NCBI GenBank assembly: GCA_025399215.1
Contig: MU621377.1
Coordinates: 1 to 21,008, forward strand
From: Globomyces pollinis-pini
Lineage: Eukaryota; Chytridiomycota; Chytridiomycetes; Rhizophydiales; Globomycetaceae
DNA: 21,008 bases
Direction: 5' to 3'
In this document: one piece after another, positions 10,270 through 19,112 of the stretch
Layout: every line of letters begins with the position of its first letter
Numbering within the stretch: position 1 is the first letter of the stretch
Program-made: the position numbers and the translations under genes
The notes under the pieces: generated by a model
What the model was told of the DNA's origin: nothing
Seen by the model: only the letters and a program-made list of their open reading frames with translations
The model's database searches: none

Positions 10270-12346
10270 TCAGGAATTAACTTGATTTATAAGTGCAAAT
10301 AGGGCATTTCCTCCTGTTTTGGATGATAATGCATGAAGAATGTCGTGAGGTGAAAATCGACAATTTGCTATTAATCGTAATACATGCTGAGCAGACAAAT
10401 TATACTACAAAAAGATTAATTCATCAACTAAATTTACTTTTTTCATATTCGATTCCAATTGCTTTGCGTTAATGTCCTGATATTGTGACGCGATATCAGT
10501 GACGGTACTAGGCAACAATACTCCATGTGCAATCAATTTTTTCAATTCTGATAGTAAAACTCCGGCTAAAATAGTTAAATGGAAATAAAATTACTGGATG
10601 GTTTCAATAGTTCGGTAAGTTCTGGAGCCATATCTTTTTTATCCAACTTATAATATTATAGTGGTGAAGGAGTTCATTTACCTCATGATTTGGCATTTGG
10701 TCAATTACTTTTTTAATTTCGGATGGTTGCCTACGATGTCAATTTGCATTCATAGAAATACCAATAATTTGGAAGATCCGCTTCTTTAAAAAGTGGTTTC
10801 ACTGCAAATACCTAATCCCTTTAAATATGGTTCAATATACTAGCAATCTATTGACACATGAAAAATAGACTCTGTCATTGAAATCTACTTTGATTGATGT
10901 TACAGGTGATGGTAAATTGATCTGAAAGAGAGGTTCACCTCTTCGACTAGACCACAGCCTGCAAGTTGCATCCATTGATCCAGTAATTAAGATACTAACA
11001 GGTTAGATTCTGCTTCAGCTGGTATATACTCTGAATTGTTTGTAAACATTGCAGATAATACTGCAGCTTCATGTTGAAATGTAAATCTATTCTTATTATT
11101 TTTAATCACAAGCTTACCGAAGATCTGCGTGATATCCAGCAAAAATTGGTACTTCACCCACTTTCATAGATTTGATCCCATTTTCAATGGACTGACCATC
11201 AAAATCATCTAATATGTCGATACAACCGTTTATTTTTTGGTTAATGGCTTCGGTTTCTTTCATGCGTGCTTTGACTTGTATGATATCTTTCTGATATGAT
11301 GTGATTCTCCATAATTTGCAAGTATTGTCGGCGGAACAAGTCGCTAAATGCTGTCTGTCTAGCGACAATTTGACACATAAAATGGCTCCTAACGGTTTAT
11401 AAAACCATCAAATTACCTGAGTGATATCGTTCCTTATCTGATCCAAGCTTTACTTCCGGTTGATCTAATTGTAACCAACTTGGATCAGGCGCAATATTGT
11501 CCATTCTCATAGACTGTAAAGTATTCCAAGCAGTAACATTTCCGTCTACTCTACCACATAGTACCAGATCAGGGTTATCGTAATTGAAGTCGAATGTTCG
11601 TACTGCAGCCGGGTGTCTCATGCAGCTGTTTAGTTGATTGCCTTTGAATTAGCCATCGTTAATACCAGTCCTCCAATCCCAAATTAATACTCGACCATCA
11701 TCTGAAGATGATAATACATTCTCGGCATCTGGTGAGAATTCAACCTGATACAGTGATCCTTTATGACCTTCCAAAACTCTAAAAATATTAAATTGTATGA
11801 TTGCTACTTTAACGCACGAAATTGTCTCAAATCCCAAACTAGAATTCTTTTATCATCTCCACAAGTAACACCTAATACACCGCTGATGTCCATAGCGCAA
11901 TCTAGATTAATTAGCTTTATTTCACATTAACCTTTAATTTCACCTTTATGAATCGATCCACCCAATTTCCCCATCTAACATGAATACAATTGGTGTTTTT
12001 GTTTCTTACCTCTGCTTTAATCACATTTGTTTCTATATTCACAACGTAAATCATTTTCCCAGAACACACCATTAACAAACCCGTCACTAGATTTACATCG
12101 AAACATGTCACAGTTGTATCAAACCGAAGACTTCTCTTCAAAGTAACTATCACAATATGCCGATTAGCGACTTTAATATTCTTTCCTCCCAAATATGCAT
12201 CCGGGACTTTGTTTAATGTTGACGTAATTTTACATACCTCTTGCTCCTAAATCGACATCATCCACAACTTGTTTAGTTTCCCGAGGTTTGGCAGAGTTTA
12301 TTCGAATAGTACCATATGTGATTGAATGTCCATTGTAGGTAGGCAT
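10270..12346 (-). CDS. WD40 seven-blade propeller protein with helical C-terminal tail
   Basis: Fourteen exons: 12238-12346, 12010-12206, 11944-11974, 11808-11901, 11666-11778, 11417-11641, 11118-11388, 11030-11086, 10841-10994, 10762-10811, 10682-10730, 10595-10646, 10438-10565 and 10270-10404. The thirteen introns measure 24-42 nt; 554 residues. About seven WD-type blades span residues 60-425, including RILVWDLRQF, LEGHKGSLYQVEFSPD with VLIWDWRTG, AVRTFDFN with VTAWN, LATCSADNTCKLWRI and LITGSMDATCRLWSS. Blades five and six are separated by a charged insert of about 56 residues. Residues 426-554 are helical and propeller-free (PSEIKKVIDQMPNHE, LLSELKKLIAHGVLLPS, AQHVLRLIANCRFSP). I cannot assign it to a named WD40 family; such propellers usually scaffold complexes. 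The joint at 11779-11807 could instead use a donor six bases upstream. Divergent from the BAR gene. Confidence 0.82.
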
Positions 12347-12394
12347 TTAACTTGTGTTAAACAATTGACGCGTTTGTTCATTTAAAACATCCAT
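12347..12394 (-). promoter_or_regulatory. Possible upstream open reading frame of the WD40 gene
   Basis: A 15-codon frame (MDVLNEQTRQLFNTS) ends in TAA at 12347-12349, directly touching the ATG of the WD40 gene (12344-12346). If the transcript starts far enough upstream this would be a uORF with zero spacing. A frame this short can arise by chance. Confidence 0.3.
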
Positions 12395-12652
12395 TAGAAA
12401 TTATATGTTATTAGATCATAATATATTATATATTATTATACGTATATTGAAAGAATACTTGTCCTTGGAGAAAGCCGAGACTACCAACAAAGCATCAATA
12501 AATCATGAAATAGTAGCTAAAAATAATCCAAATATACTAATGTCGCTCATAAGTAGTGTTGTGTTTAATCTAATAGACCGTCTGATTGGCGGTTGATTAA
12601 CCCAAAGAGTGAATTTTTTTCTCCAATTTAATTTGGTGAATTCGTTCAGATT
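12395..12652. other. Divergent intergenic region between the WD40 and BAR genes
   Basis: Together with the possible uORF, this makes a 306-bp spacer between two divergent starts. It is strongly AT-rich near 12400-12450 (ATATTATATATTATTATACG). A 63-codon plus-strand frame at 12405-12596 shows no family features and I do not treat it as a gene. Confidence 0.45.
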
Positions 12653-14157
12653 ATGAGTTATTACACCCCACCAGCCGAAGCTGATATAGGAGATTTTTCA
12701 TATCAACCAGAGAGTGACGATGATGATGTTGATCAACAAGAAACTGCGGCTTCTCTTCCTTCTGGTGCTAGTGACACTGTACCTTTAGCTCAGCAATACC
12801 CCGATAAGCAACCAGATACATCGGCAGCTGCTAGCGGACCCGCTGCCTCTGATCCAAAACAAACGAAGGAAGCACCAGCTAAATCTACTAGTAACCAGGC
12901 CCCGGTAGAAGGTTTCCAATTGGTACAGGCCACAGGATTGACTGATACTTCTACTCCTGCTCCAAAAGGTTCGGATATACCATCATTCGCTACCCCAACT
13001 CCAAAGATTGAAGGAGCTTTACCGCATACTGCTCCGCAAAAACAGATTGACACAGCCGCTTTTCCAACTCCTCTGGCTCCAGCATCAAGTGTAGGGAATC
13101 CTCTGAATGACGAATCAAAATCTAAACAATTCAATGCGCGAACAGATGTAACCATTATAATATTAATTTTTTAGTACATGATATCCGAGTTTTTTTCAAG
13201 GCAAGTGGCTAGACTAACGAAGGGTGCTCCAGAGGCACTCGACCGTAGTTATCGGTAAGATATCTCACGGGAAGGTCCTCAAGGATTCACCCCGGTATTA
13301 TAAGAATACTAACATTCCCACAGTGTATTTCAACAACGTTTTAAAGAACGATTGGGTGCGCAATGGGCACATATCACCTCGCAACCGGAAGTGGAAGAAG
13401 CCATTAAACATGTACAAGACATGTACGACTATTTTGAGTCATTGGAAAAATTGGTCAAACGTCAGAAAACAAGTCTTGAAAAAGTGAATGATGTAGAAAC
13501 AGAACTATCGTTGTGGTATAAAAAAGAAGGGTATATAAGTGTTTGGTTAATTATGCAGTGTTTCAGAATCTCAAGGACCTATTCGTGAAAATATGTTGTA
13601 TTTAAGTCAATCATATGGCAATGTTTGCAGCGAAAGAACTCTTTTGATACAAGCATACACTCAATATGCAGAATTTTTAGAAACTTTTAGGAAGAAGGCA
13701 ATTGCTGATGCATTAGAAACAATGAAAAAACAACACACTAGTCGGTTAGAGTTGGATTCATATGGTTCTAAATTAGGACAGCTTGAAGAAAAGAAATTAA
13801 AGTAATCTATTTAAGATAATGGTTAGGACTTTTGCCAAATCTCCTAGTCCTTCTGAACAAGCAGTTTTAGAAAAGGAGTTGACTGGCTGTCGAGCAAAAT
13901 TCCAAGATGCCAAAAGTAAATATCAAGCGCATAGTACGGCACTGATTGACAAAGCGGGACTTTTGGACCTGAAGAAGGGAGTTGATTTCCAAGCACATAT
14001 TCAAAAGATCCGAGAAGGTATTGTTTCAAAATACTAAAAGCTAGTTCATGACTCGTTTAACCGGGGTCGTATTGGAGAAGTGGTGATTGACGAAAAGGAT
14101 GTTGAGTTGAATGATCCGTATGTAGCGGAACATGGTGTTCCCCAGCCTACAGCTTAA
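12653..14157 (+). CDS. BAR-domain protein with a disordered N-terminus
   Basis: Exons 12653-13147, 13175-13254, 13324-13530, 13559-13801, 13827-14017 and 14045-14157; introns 27, 69, 28, 25 and 27 nt; 442 residues. Residues 1-165 are Pro/Ser/Ala-rich and acidic near the start (ESDDDDVDQQ), likely disordered. Residues about 168-420 form a long helical region with BAR character: FFSRQVARLTKGAPEALDRS, VFQQRFKERLGAQW, VQDMYDYFESLEKLVKRQK, then LGQLEEKKLKTFAKSPSPSE and AKFQDAKSKYQAHSTAL. BAR dimers sense or induce membrane curvature in endocytosis and endosomal sorting. The overall layout recalls fungal BAR proteins without SH3 or PX domains; I see neither here. The 69-nt intron is the longest in the window and has a TACTAAC box before its CAG. 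The subfamily is not certain. Confidence 0.85.
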
Positions 14158-14546
14158 TATATTTGATTGATTTAGCAATTGTATTGTTAGAGGCTGAGTT
14201 TTTTCAAAGTGGCTTTTATGACATCAGAACAATGGAGGAAGAAGTTAGGGAAAGAGATAATTAGAAAGAACAGAGAACAGGATTAGTAAAGAAAGAAAGA
14301 AGTAAAGAAGTAAATAAATAAAAGAAAATGACACGAAGAACTGTTTAAACAACTAGTACCATGACTGTACTAATCACTATCTACACTAGTAACTAAACAA
14401 TTAGAATACACTCGTACAATATGTATTTAATGGTATAGTTTCTTTAAGTTTTGATCGTGTTGCCGTTTCTCAGCTTCTTTTTACAGGCGCAGGCAGTCCT
14501 TTGCCTAAAATCAAAACATTTCCTCTTTTCTTCTTGACTTTCTTAT
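14158..14546. other. Intergenic stretch with a purine-rich tract
   Basis: I see no gene. From about 14231 to 14340 the plus strand is almost all A and G (runs such as GTAAAGAAAGAAAGAAGTAA), probably in the 3' flank of the BAR gene. Further on, TAGTAC at 14354-14359 and GTACTA at 14367-14372 form a small inverted repeat. The last 100 bases are pyrimidine-rich (TTTCCTCTTTTCTTCTTGAC) and lead into the ATG of the repeat-protein gene, as is common in fungal promoters. Confidence 0.5.
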
Positions 14547-15962
14547 ATGATTCTAGTCTCTGTTTTGGCTATATCTGCTCTTGCCTTACCTCAGTATTAT
14601 GAGTCTCAATTGCATTTTGACTCAAATCCAAAATCATCCTTAGCTAGCTTGAACCCTCAGGATTTTAACCATGACGATCCCCACCCTCCTGCTGCTGCTG
14701 TACAAAGAGCTGCTTCTAGCTCGGTTGCTGCTAAGCTTGCTCGTCCTTCTGGTGATAATCGTATATCAAAATACGTTCCTCCTTCCAAGGTCGCTGAAGG
14801 TAATATTGCTATTGTATATTAATTCTTTTTAGATAAGGGCAGTAAGAATAATATTAATTCAGGTTACTAACTTATTAGAATCCAACAAGAAAATCGCTAA
14901 CGTCAAAGAAATGGTTGTCAGTTACAATGATGGTGGTGTGGAATATACTGAAGGTAATATATCTTTTTCCTAACTGTATTAGAATACATTGATGATGGTG
15001 CTCAAAAACAATCTGCCCAACAAGGAACAGCTCAGAAAAGTTATTATGAAGATGAAATGAAATTTCCTCAATCAAACTCAAAGGCTACTCAATCTGGATC
15101 TGATATGAAATCTTACTATGAAAATTATTTCAATTCAGAACCTCCAAAACAAAGCAAGCAAAGTTACTTTGAAGCGGATATGAATTATGATCAAAAAGGC
15201 TCTAATGAACAAAATCATGGCTATTTTGAAGCTCAAATGAGCAAGGTGCAGGGTTCTAAGCAGCAAAGCTACTTTGAAGCTGATATGAGCTATGATCAAG
15301 CTGCATCCAAAAAACAACAGAGCTACTTTGAAGCTGATATGAACTATAACCAGCCTGCAGCTAAACAGCAAAGTTATTTTGAAGCCGAAATGAATTATAA
15401 TCAGCCATCATCAAGCAAGCAACAAAGCTACTTTGAGGCTGATATGAACTACAACCAACCACCATCAACCAAACAACAAAGCTACTTTGAAGCCGATATG
15501 ACCTATAATCAGCCATCTTCAAGCAAGCAACAAAGTTACTTTGAAGCTGACATGAACTACAACCAACCATCTTCAAGCAAGCAACAAAGTTACTTTGAAG
15601 CTGATATGAACTACAATCAGCCATCATCAAGCAAGCAACAAAGTTACTTTGAAGCTGACATGAACTACAACCAACCATCTTCAAGCAAGCAACAAAGCTA
15701 TTTTGAAGCCGATATGAATTATGATGAAACTGATCGCCAAGGGCCAATCCATTCCCTTCAAAATTTTCAAGTAGGTGATGCAACCTGGCAAAAAGATCAA
15801 GCCCAATCGGACGACTCTGCTTTTGAATCTCTTGCCCGGCCATTAGCATTAGCCAGAACATCAGGCTCCGGATCTGCCTTTGCTCCAGCCAGCCAATATG
15901 AATCTTCCTCTGTTAATAACGCGGTTCATGAAAACAATCATCCCCACCGTCAAAATCAATGA
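14547..15962 (+). CDS. Predicted secreted protein with 18-residue tandem repeats and LARP-NRISK motif
   Basis: Exons 14547-14799, 14833-14841 (nine bases), 14879-14953 and 14983-15962; introns 33, 37 and 29 nt; 438 residues. An N-terminal hydrophobic stretch MILVSVLAISALALPQ looks like a signal peptide. Residues 64-75 read LARPSGDNRISK, a motif shared with the convergent gene at 16159-16782. Then follow KIANVKEMVVSYNDGGVEYT, two degenerate units (SYYEDEM, SYYENYF), and eleven YFEA repeats whose consensus is QQSYFEADMNYNQPSSSK. The C-terminus is hydrophilic and holds another SLARP. There are no Cys-rich or enzyme domains. Possible roles are an adhesive or wall-linked repeat protein, or a precursor cut into peptides; neither is proven. 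The second intron ends in TACTAAC-TTATTAG. An alternative without the micro-exon (one 43-nt intron, 14800-14842) also keeps frame. A stop in frame just upstream supports the start. Confidence 0.75.
15156..15734 (+). repeat. Coding tandem repeat array, 54-bp / 18-residue unit, 11 units
   Basis: Units are near-exact toward the 3' side and degenerate toward the 5' side (15-20 residues). Consensus peptide QQSYFEADMNYNQPSSSK; core SYFEADMNY. Units at 15528-15581 and 15636-15689 are identical base for base. The unit between them (15582-15635) encodes the same 18 residues but differs at four bases, all synonymous. This suggests duplication of a two-unit block and selection on the peptide sequence. 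Confidence 0.95.
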
Positions 15963-16158
15963 TCAAATGGTTGAATTTTTGAATTAATATACTTTTTGCT
16001 GTCCGAAATTAGTAGTATTTGATTGACTATAATTGTGAGGGTAATTATGTGTTGCTTGCTTGAAAAAATGACAACTCATACAAAAGATTTTAATGATCCA
16101 AAGAGAAAATCAAGTTCTGGGGTTAAATTTTATTGCACGGTGTTAAAAGAACCAACAA

Positions 16159-16782
16159 TCAATCATCATTATAATATTGCATGTCCAAAATACCATCAAA
16201 GTCAGAGTTCAGTTCATCGTCGTCATTCAGCTTTTCTACATGACCATCTGCATCAAAATGCATGACTTTGTACTGGTACTCTTCATCATCTTCATCTTCC
16301 ACGTCACTTTGGTAATGCTTGTCTTTAGGCTTGTCACCAGTTTGATGTTTATTGCTCGAGATGGTTGGGAAAATATCAGGAAATGGGAAGGGGATATCTT
16401 TACTTGGTTTATCAGGTACTGTTCGACCTTCATCAGAGTCTTCCATTGGAGGAATTGGCTTTGGATTTGGGGAATTTTCAGGTTTGGAAGGATCCTTTGG
16501 AGTCTCTGGCTTTGGAACATCCGGCTTTGGGTCAGGTGAAGGTGGTTTTGGTTTACTAATTCGATTCTTACCTGTCGGTCTTGCCAATTCTTTTGATAGT
16601 TCCTTCAGTAATTCACGATCCCTTTCTGTTGCTTTCGAAAAAGATCCACTACGAACAGGTTGATGTTGTTTATGATGCCTATTCTGATGTCGTTTGGTTA
16701 TTTTTACAGAATCATCAGCGAGTGAAATAATTAATCCCCAAATATGAGAAAGACAGATTAATACAATCACAATTGACTTCAT
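16159..16782 (-). CDS. Predicted secreted Pro-rich acidic protein with LARP-NRISK motif
   Basis: Intronless, 207 residues. The start at 16782 is chosen because it begins a clear signal peptide (MKSIVIVLICLSHIWGLIIS); an earlier in-frame ATG at 16890 would bury it behind 36 residues. A basic segment with a Kex2-type KR (residues 30-31) and a His-rich run (HQNRHHKQHQ) follows. Residues 66-77 read LARPTGKNRISK, ten of twelve identical to the convergent neighbour and almost the same distance from the N-terminus. Next comes a Pro/Lys/Ser/Glu tract (KPKPPSPDPKPDVPKP), then an acidic C-terminus with YKVMHFDADGHVEKLNDDDE, which weakly resembles VVSYNDGGVEYTEE of the neighbour. The pair is probably an old inverted duplication whose middle parts have diverged. 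No known domain was recognised and the function is unknown. Confidence 0.78.
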   Translation of the reverse strand: MKSIVIVLICLSHIWGLIISLADDSVKITKRHQNRHHKQHQPVRSGSFSKATERDRELLKELSKELARPTGKNRISKPKPPSPDPKPDVPKPETPKDPSKPENSPNPKPIPPMEDSDEGRTVPDKPSKDIPFPFPDIFPTISSNKHQTGDKPKDKHYQSDVEDEDDEEYQYKVMHFDADGHVEKLNDDDELNSDFDGILDMQYYNDD

Positions 16783-17093
16783 TAATAGATGCTCCCTTTT
16801 TTCTGGATTATCCTTGAATGTTTTTATAAAAATATTTATGCTGAGGGCGGGACGATAAACCATGCTTCGCCGGGAATTACAAATCAACAATCATGGCTAT
16901 ATCTCTTCTACTCATATAGTTTCAATCTCTTAATGTAACCTAACCATTGGTCTAACCAGAGTTAGATTGTCCAAAATACGGTGGTTCACAACTTGCTATT
17001 TCATTAATGTACTTACTCAAAACCCGACATTAATTTGTCCAACATTACATTCGATGTAATTTTTTATATTATATCCAGTGTGTTAAAATACTC
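16783..17093. other. Intergenic region between the secreted-protein gene and the first monooxygenase
   Basis: It contains the promoter of the minus-strand secreted-protein gene and the 3' flank of the monooxygenase gene. A perfect 7-bp hairpin, ATTACAT-TCG-ATGTAAT at 17044-17060, is followed on the plus strand by six Ts. On the transcribed (minus) strand it lies just past the monooxygenase stop and may mark the 3' end region. I see no gene. Confidence 0.45.
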
Positions 17094-18752
17094 CTATGCC
17101 AAAACTGAAAAGTATTCATTCACATGGTTGATGTTGATAGCATGACAACGAAGCCCAATAAAGTGATCTGGTCGAATGATCATCATACATTCTCCAATCA
17201 CCCCACACCTAGCATACATTTCTTTTTCCGAATCCGTGATGATTTGGTAATTGTCAACAAATCTGTTTGAATCCAAGATCTCTTTGCCAATCGAATGTAA
17301 TTGTTTGTTTTTTACGGAATCTGAACCTTCAAAGAGTATTACCTTGAACTTGGTACTCTTGATGAAAGATTCTGAGTCGGGTAGGAGTTTGTGGAGACTC
17401 GACTTGAATTTCTCACCAGCTTTGATTCTACTCATGAATAGATACCGAACGGCGAGCCAAATAGATGTGAGACTCCAGTTGATAGCCCAGCGTTCACTAG
17501 TTAGTTTTGATTTGTGATGAATATCCAGATTAAAACTATGTAGAAACATCTTGTCATTCAAACCAGTATAATAGAACACAGGAATTAAAACATTCGCAAT
17601 AAACTTTGCCATAAAATTTGATTTTGATTTAAAGTTCGACTCTGATATTAAGCCTTCTTGACGTGCAACATCACCATTTGGTCTCATTTCCGTTTCGTAC
17701 GTTTCCAAAAGTGATCGACTAGCGTAACCTTTTAAAACAAAAGCTATTTTCCAACCTAGGTTAGCAGAGTCTTGAATGCCATAATTCAAACCTAGCCCAG
17801 CCATTGGGTCTGAGCTGTGCACAGCATCGCCTGCGAGAAAAATTCGATTTTGATTCCAATAGCTAGATGCAACTCTGTTGTGGGGCCGGAAATGTGTTTT
17901 CCAGATTACGTTGTTCAAGCTGGTGATAGGAATGTTACGATACTTGAACATTTTGAGGTATTCATCATCAGGTATAGGTAATGTAATTTGATTATCGTGA
18001 TTATCAACTTTATCAGATATCCATTTTGCCTCTTCATGTTCTAGCAATGGAATTGCACAAACCATAGTCTCGTTTGGTAGTCTCATACCAAAGTAACCAC
18101 CTTTGGGTTCAAAAGAAATATGCAATGTGTTTTCTGGAAATTGAAATGAATCGGATTTGAAATGGATGAGTGTACATGAACGCTTGTTTGTAGAACCTTC
18201 ATATTTGATTCCTAACCTCTTTCGCGTTGGTGACCGTGCACCATCTGCTGCAATCACAAATTTAACCTTGATTTGATGGATCGTTTGCGGAGAGTCATTC
18301 ACATTAAAATAGTCAACCAATACTACATCTCCTGAATCCTTGAGGTCGGTTATATGATAACCACGAAGCACTTGATGATTCTTGGTGTTGATGAAATTAT
18401 TTAATGATTTTTCAGTATACCATTGCTCTATTCCGAGAAAAAATGGATATTTAGTGTGATTCTGTAAAACACTTTCATAACTCTGCTTTAAAGTTTTCGT
18501 AGGACTACCTACCAAAAGATTGCACATTTTACCATGGTAACCATATTTCATCATTAAATCCTTGGTGAGACCATAAGATTCCAACACTTCCATAGTAGGT
18601 GGGGTGACAGTTGTACCAGTTGACTTTATATCCAAGGCCAATCTTTTATCTACTATCTGGAAGCTTGATATTCCTTGACGGATCAGTTCAGCTGCACAAG
18701 TCAGACCTACTGGACCTCCGCCAATTATTAGCACATCGCAATCCACAAGCAT
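17094..18752 (-). CDS. Class A FAD-dependent aromatic monooxygenase, copy 1
   Basis: Intronless, 552 residues. The fold is that of the p-hydroxybenzoate/phenol hydroxylase group, which uses NAD(P)H and O2 to hydroxylate phenols and related rings. Visible signatures are the dinucleotide fold GGGPVG (residues 11-16 in DVLIIGGGPVGLTCAAEL), the DG motif AADGARSPTRKRLG (Asp170), and the second FAD motif IFLAGDAVHSSDPMAGLGL (Asp309). The C-terminal region after about residue 440 (FKVILFEGSDSVKNKQL) fits the thioredoxin-like domain of phenol 2-monooxygenases. The substrate cannot be told from sequence. It lies in tandem with a second copy 360 bp away on the same strand; residues 420-552 differ at only about five positions between the copies, while the N-terminal three quarters are much more diverged. 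Having no introns sets both copies apart from the intron-dense genes to the left. Confidence 0.93.
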   Translation of the reverse strand: MLVDCDVLIIGGGPVGLTCAAELIRQGISSFQIVDKRLALDIKSTGTTVTPPTMEVLESYGLTKDLMMKYGYHGKMCNLLVGSPTKTLKQSYESVLQNHTKYPFFLGIEQWYTEKSLNNFINTKNHQVLRGYHITDLKDSGDVVLVDYFNVNDSPQTIHQIKVKFVIAADGARSPTRKRLGIKYEGSTNKRSCTLIHFKSDSFQFPENTLHISFEPKGGYFGMRLPNETMVCAIPLLEHEEAKWISDKVDNHDNQITLPIPDDEYLKMFKYRNIPITSLNNVIWKTHFRPHNRVASSYWNQNRIFLAGDAVHSSDPMAGLGLNYGIQDSANLGWKIAFVLKGYASRSLLETYETEMRPNGDVARQEGLISESNFKSKSNFMAKFIANVLIPVFYYTGLNDKMFLHSFNLDIHHKSKLTSERWAINWSLTSIWLAVRYLFMSRIKAGEKFKSSLHKLLPDSESFIKSTKFKVILFEGSDSVKNKQLHSIGKEILDSNRFVDNYQIITDSEKEMYARCGVIGECMMIIRPDHFIGLRCHAININHVNEYFSVLA

Positions 18753-19112
18753 TTGAAAAGAAAAGTAGGTTTGTGGCTTGAATTGTTTTCAAGTGTTTGA
18801 ACTGATTAAAGGAGAATGCGCTATGAAGGGTATGAGTTGCCGATAGATAATGAATATATGGATTTATCAAAGATCAAGTTATGTGTTGTTAGTACGAATT
18901 TATCGAAGACCGGATTCCACATTCTGAATGTTTCCCTATACAAACAACCAGCTGTATACAACTAGTAAAAAAATAAGCGACTACTATAATATGCTTGAAA
19001 TTGGCGATTTTGTCGCGAATTGTGTATGTAATACAATGTCTTCAACGCACATAAACTGTCGTATCGATGATTTATGAGGTTTTTATTGAAATTGAGGAAG
19101 ATGATGATTGAG
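18753..19112. other. Intergenic region between the two monooxygenase genes
   Basis: It holds the promoter of copy 1 and the 3' flank of copy 2, both on the minus strand. A 60-codon minus-strand frame here overlaps the start of copy 1 in another frame and has no support. I see no gene and no strong repeat. Confidence 0.45.

Noticed and set aside
10196..10404. Joining the WD40 gene and the downstream gene into one long protein
   Set aside because: The WD40 frame reaches TGA at 10270-10272, and its last exon has no GT donor in the phase needed to join the downstream exon at 10166.
12405..12596. A 63-codon plus-strand frame between the WD40 and BAR genes
   Set aside because: It lies in a divergent promoter region, is compositionally AT-driven, and shows no family features, so there is not enough to call it a gene.
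12790..13155. A 121-codon minus-strand frame inside the BAR gene
   Set aside because: It is antisense to the Pro/Ser-rich exon 1 of the BAR gene; biased codons on one strand often leave the other strand open.
15156..15734. A CRISPR-like array, because of regular repeats
   Set aside because: The 54-bp units are contiguous with no spacers, are in frame, and encode a repeated peptide in a spliced eukaryotic gene.
15361..15861. Minus-strand frames of up to 166 codons with Cys-rich repeats, opposite the repeat array
   Set aside because: They are the antisense reading of a tandem repeat whose plus-strand reading has a signal peptide, spliced exons and silent-only variation.
16177..16663. Plus-strand Gly/Phe-rich frames opposite the minus-strand secreted-protein gene
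   Set aside because: They are antisense to the Pro/Lys/Ser tract of the gene at 16159-16782, which has a signal peptide and a motif shared with its neighbour.
17044..17060. A bacterial-type rho-independent terminator, a hairpin followed by Ts
   Set aside because: The window is eukaryotic and the T run is on the strand opposite to the nearby gene, so I keep it only as a structural note.
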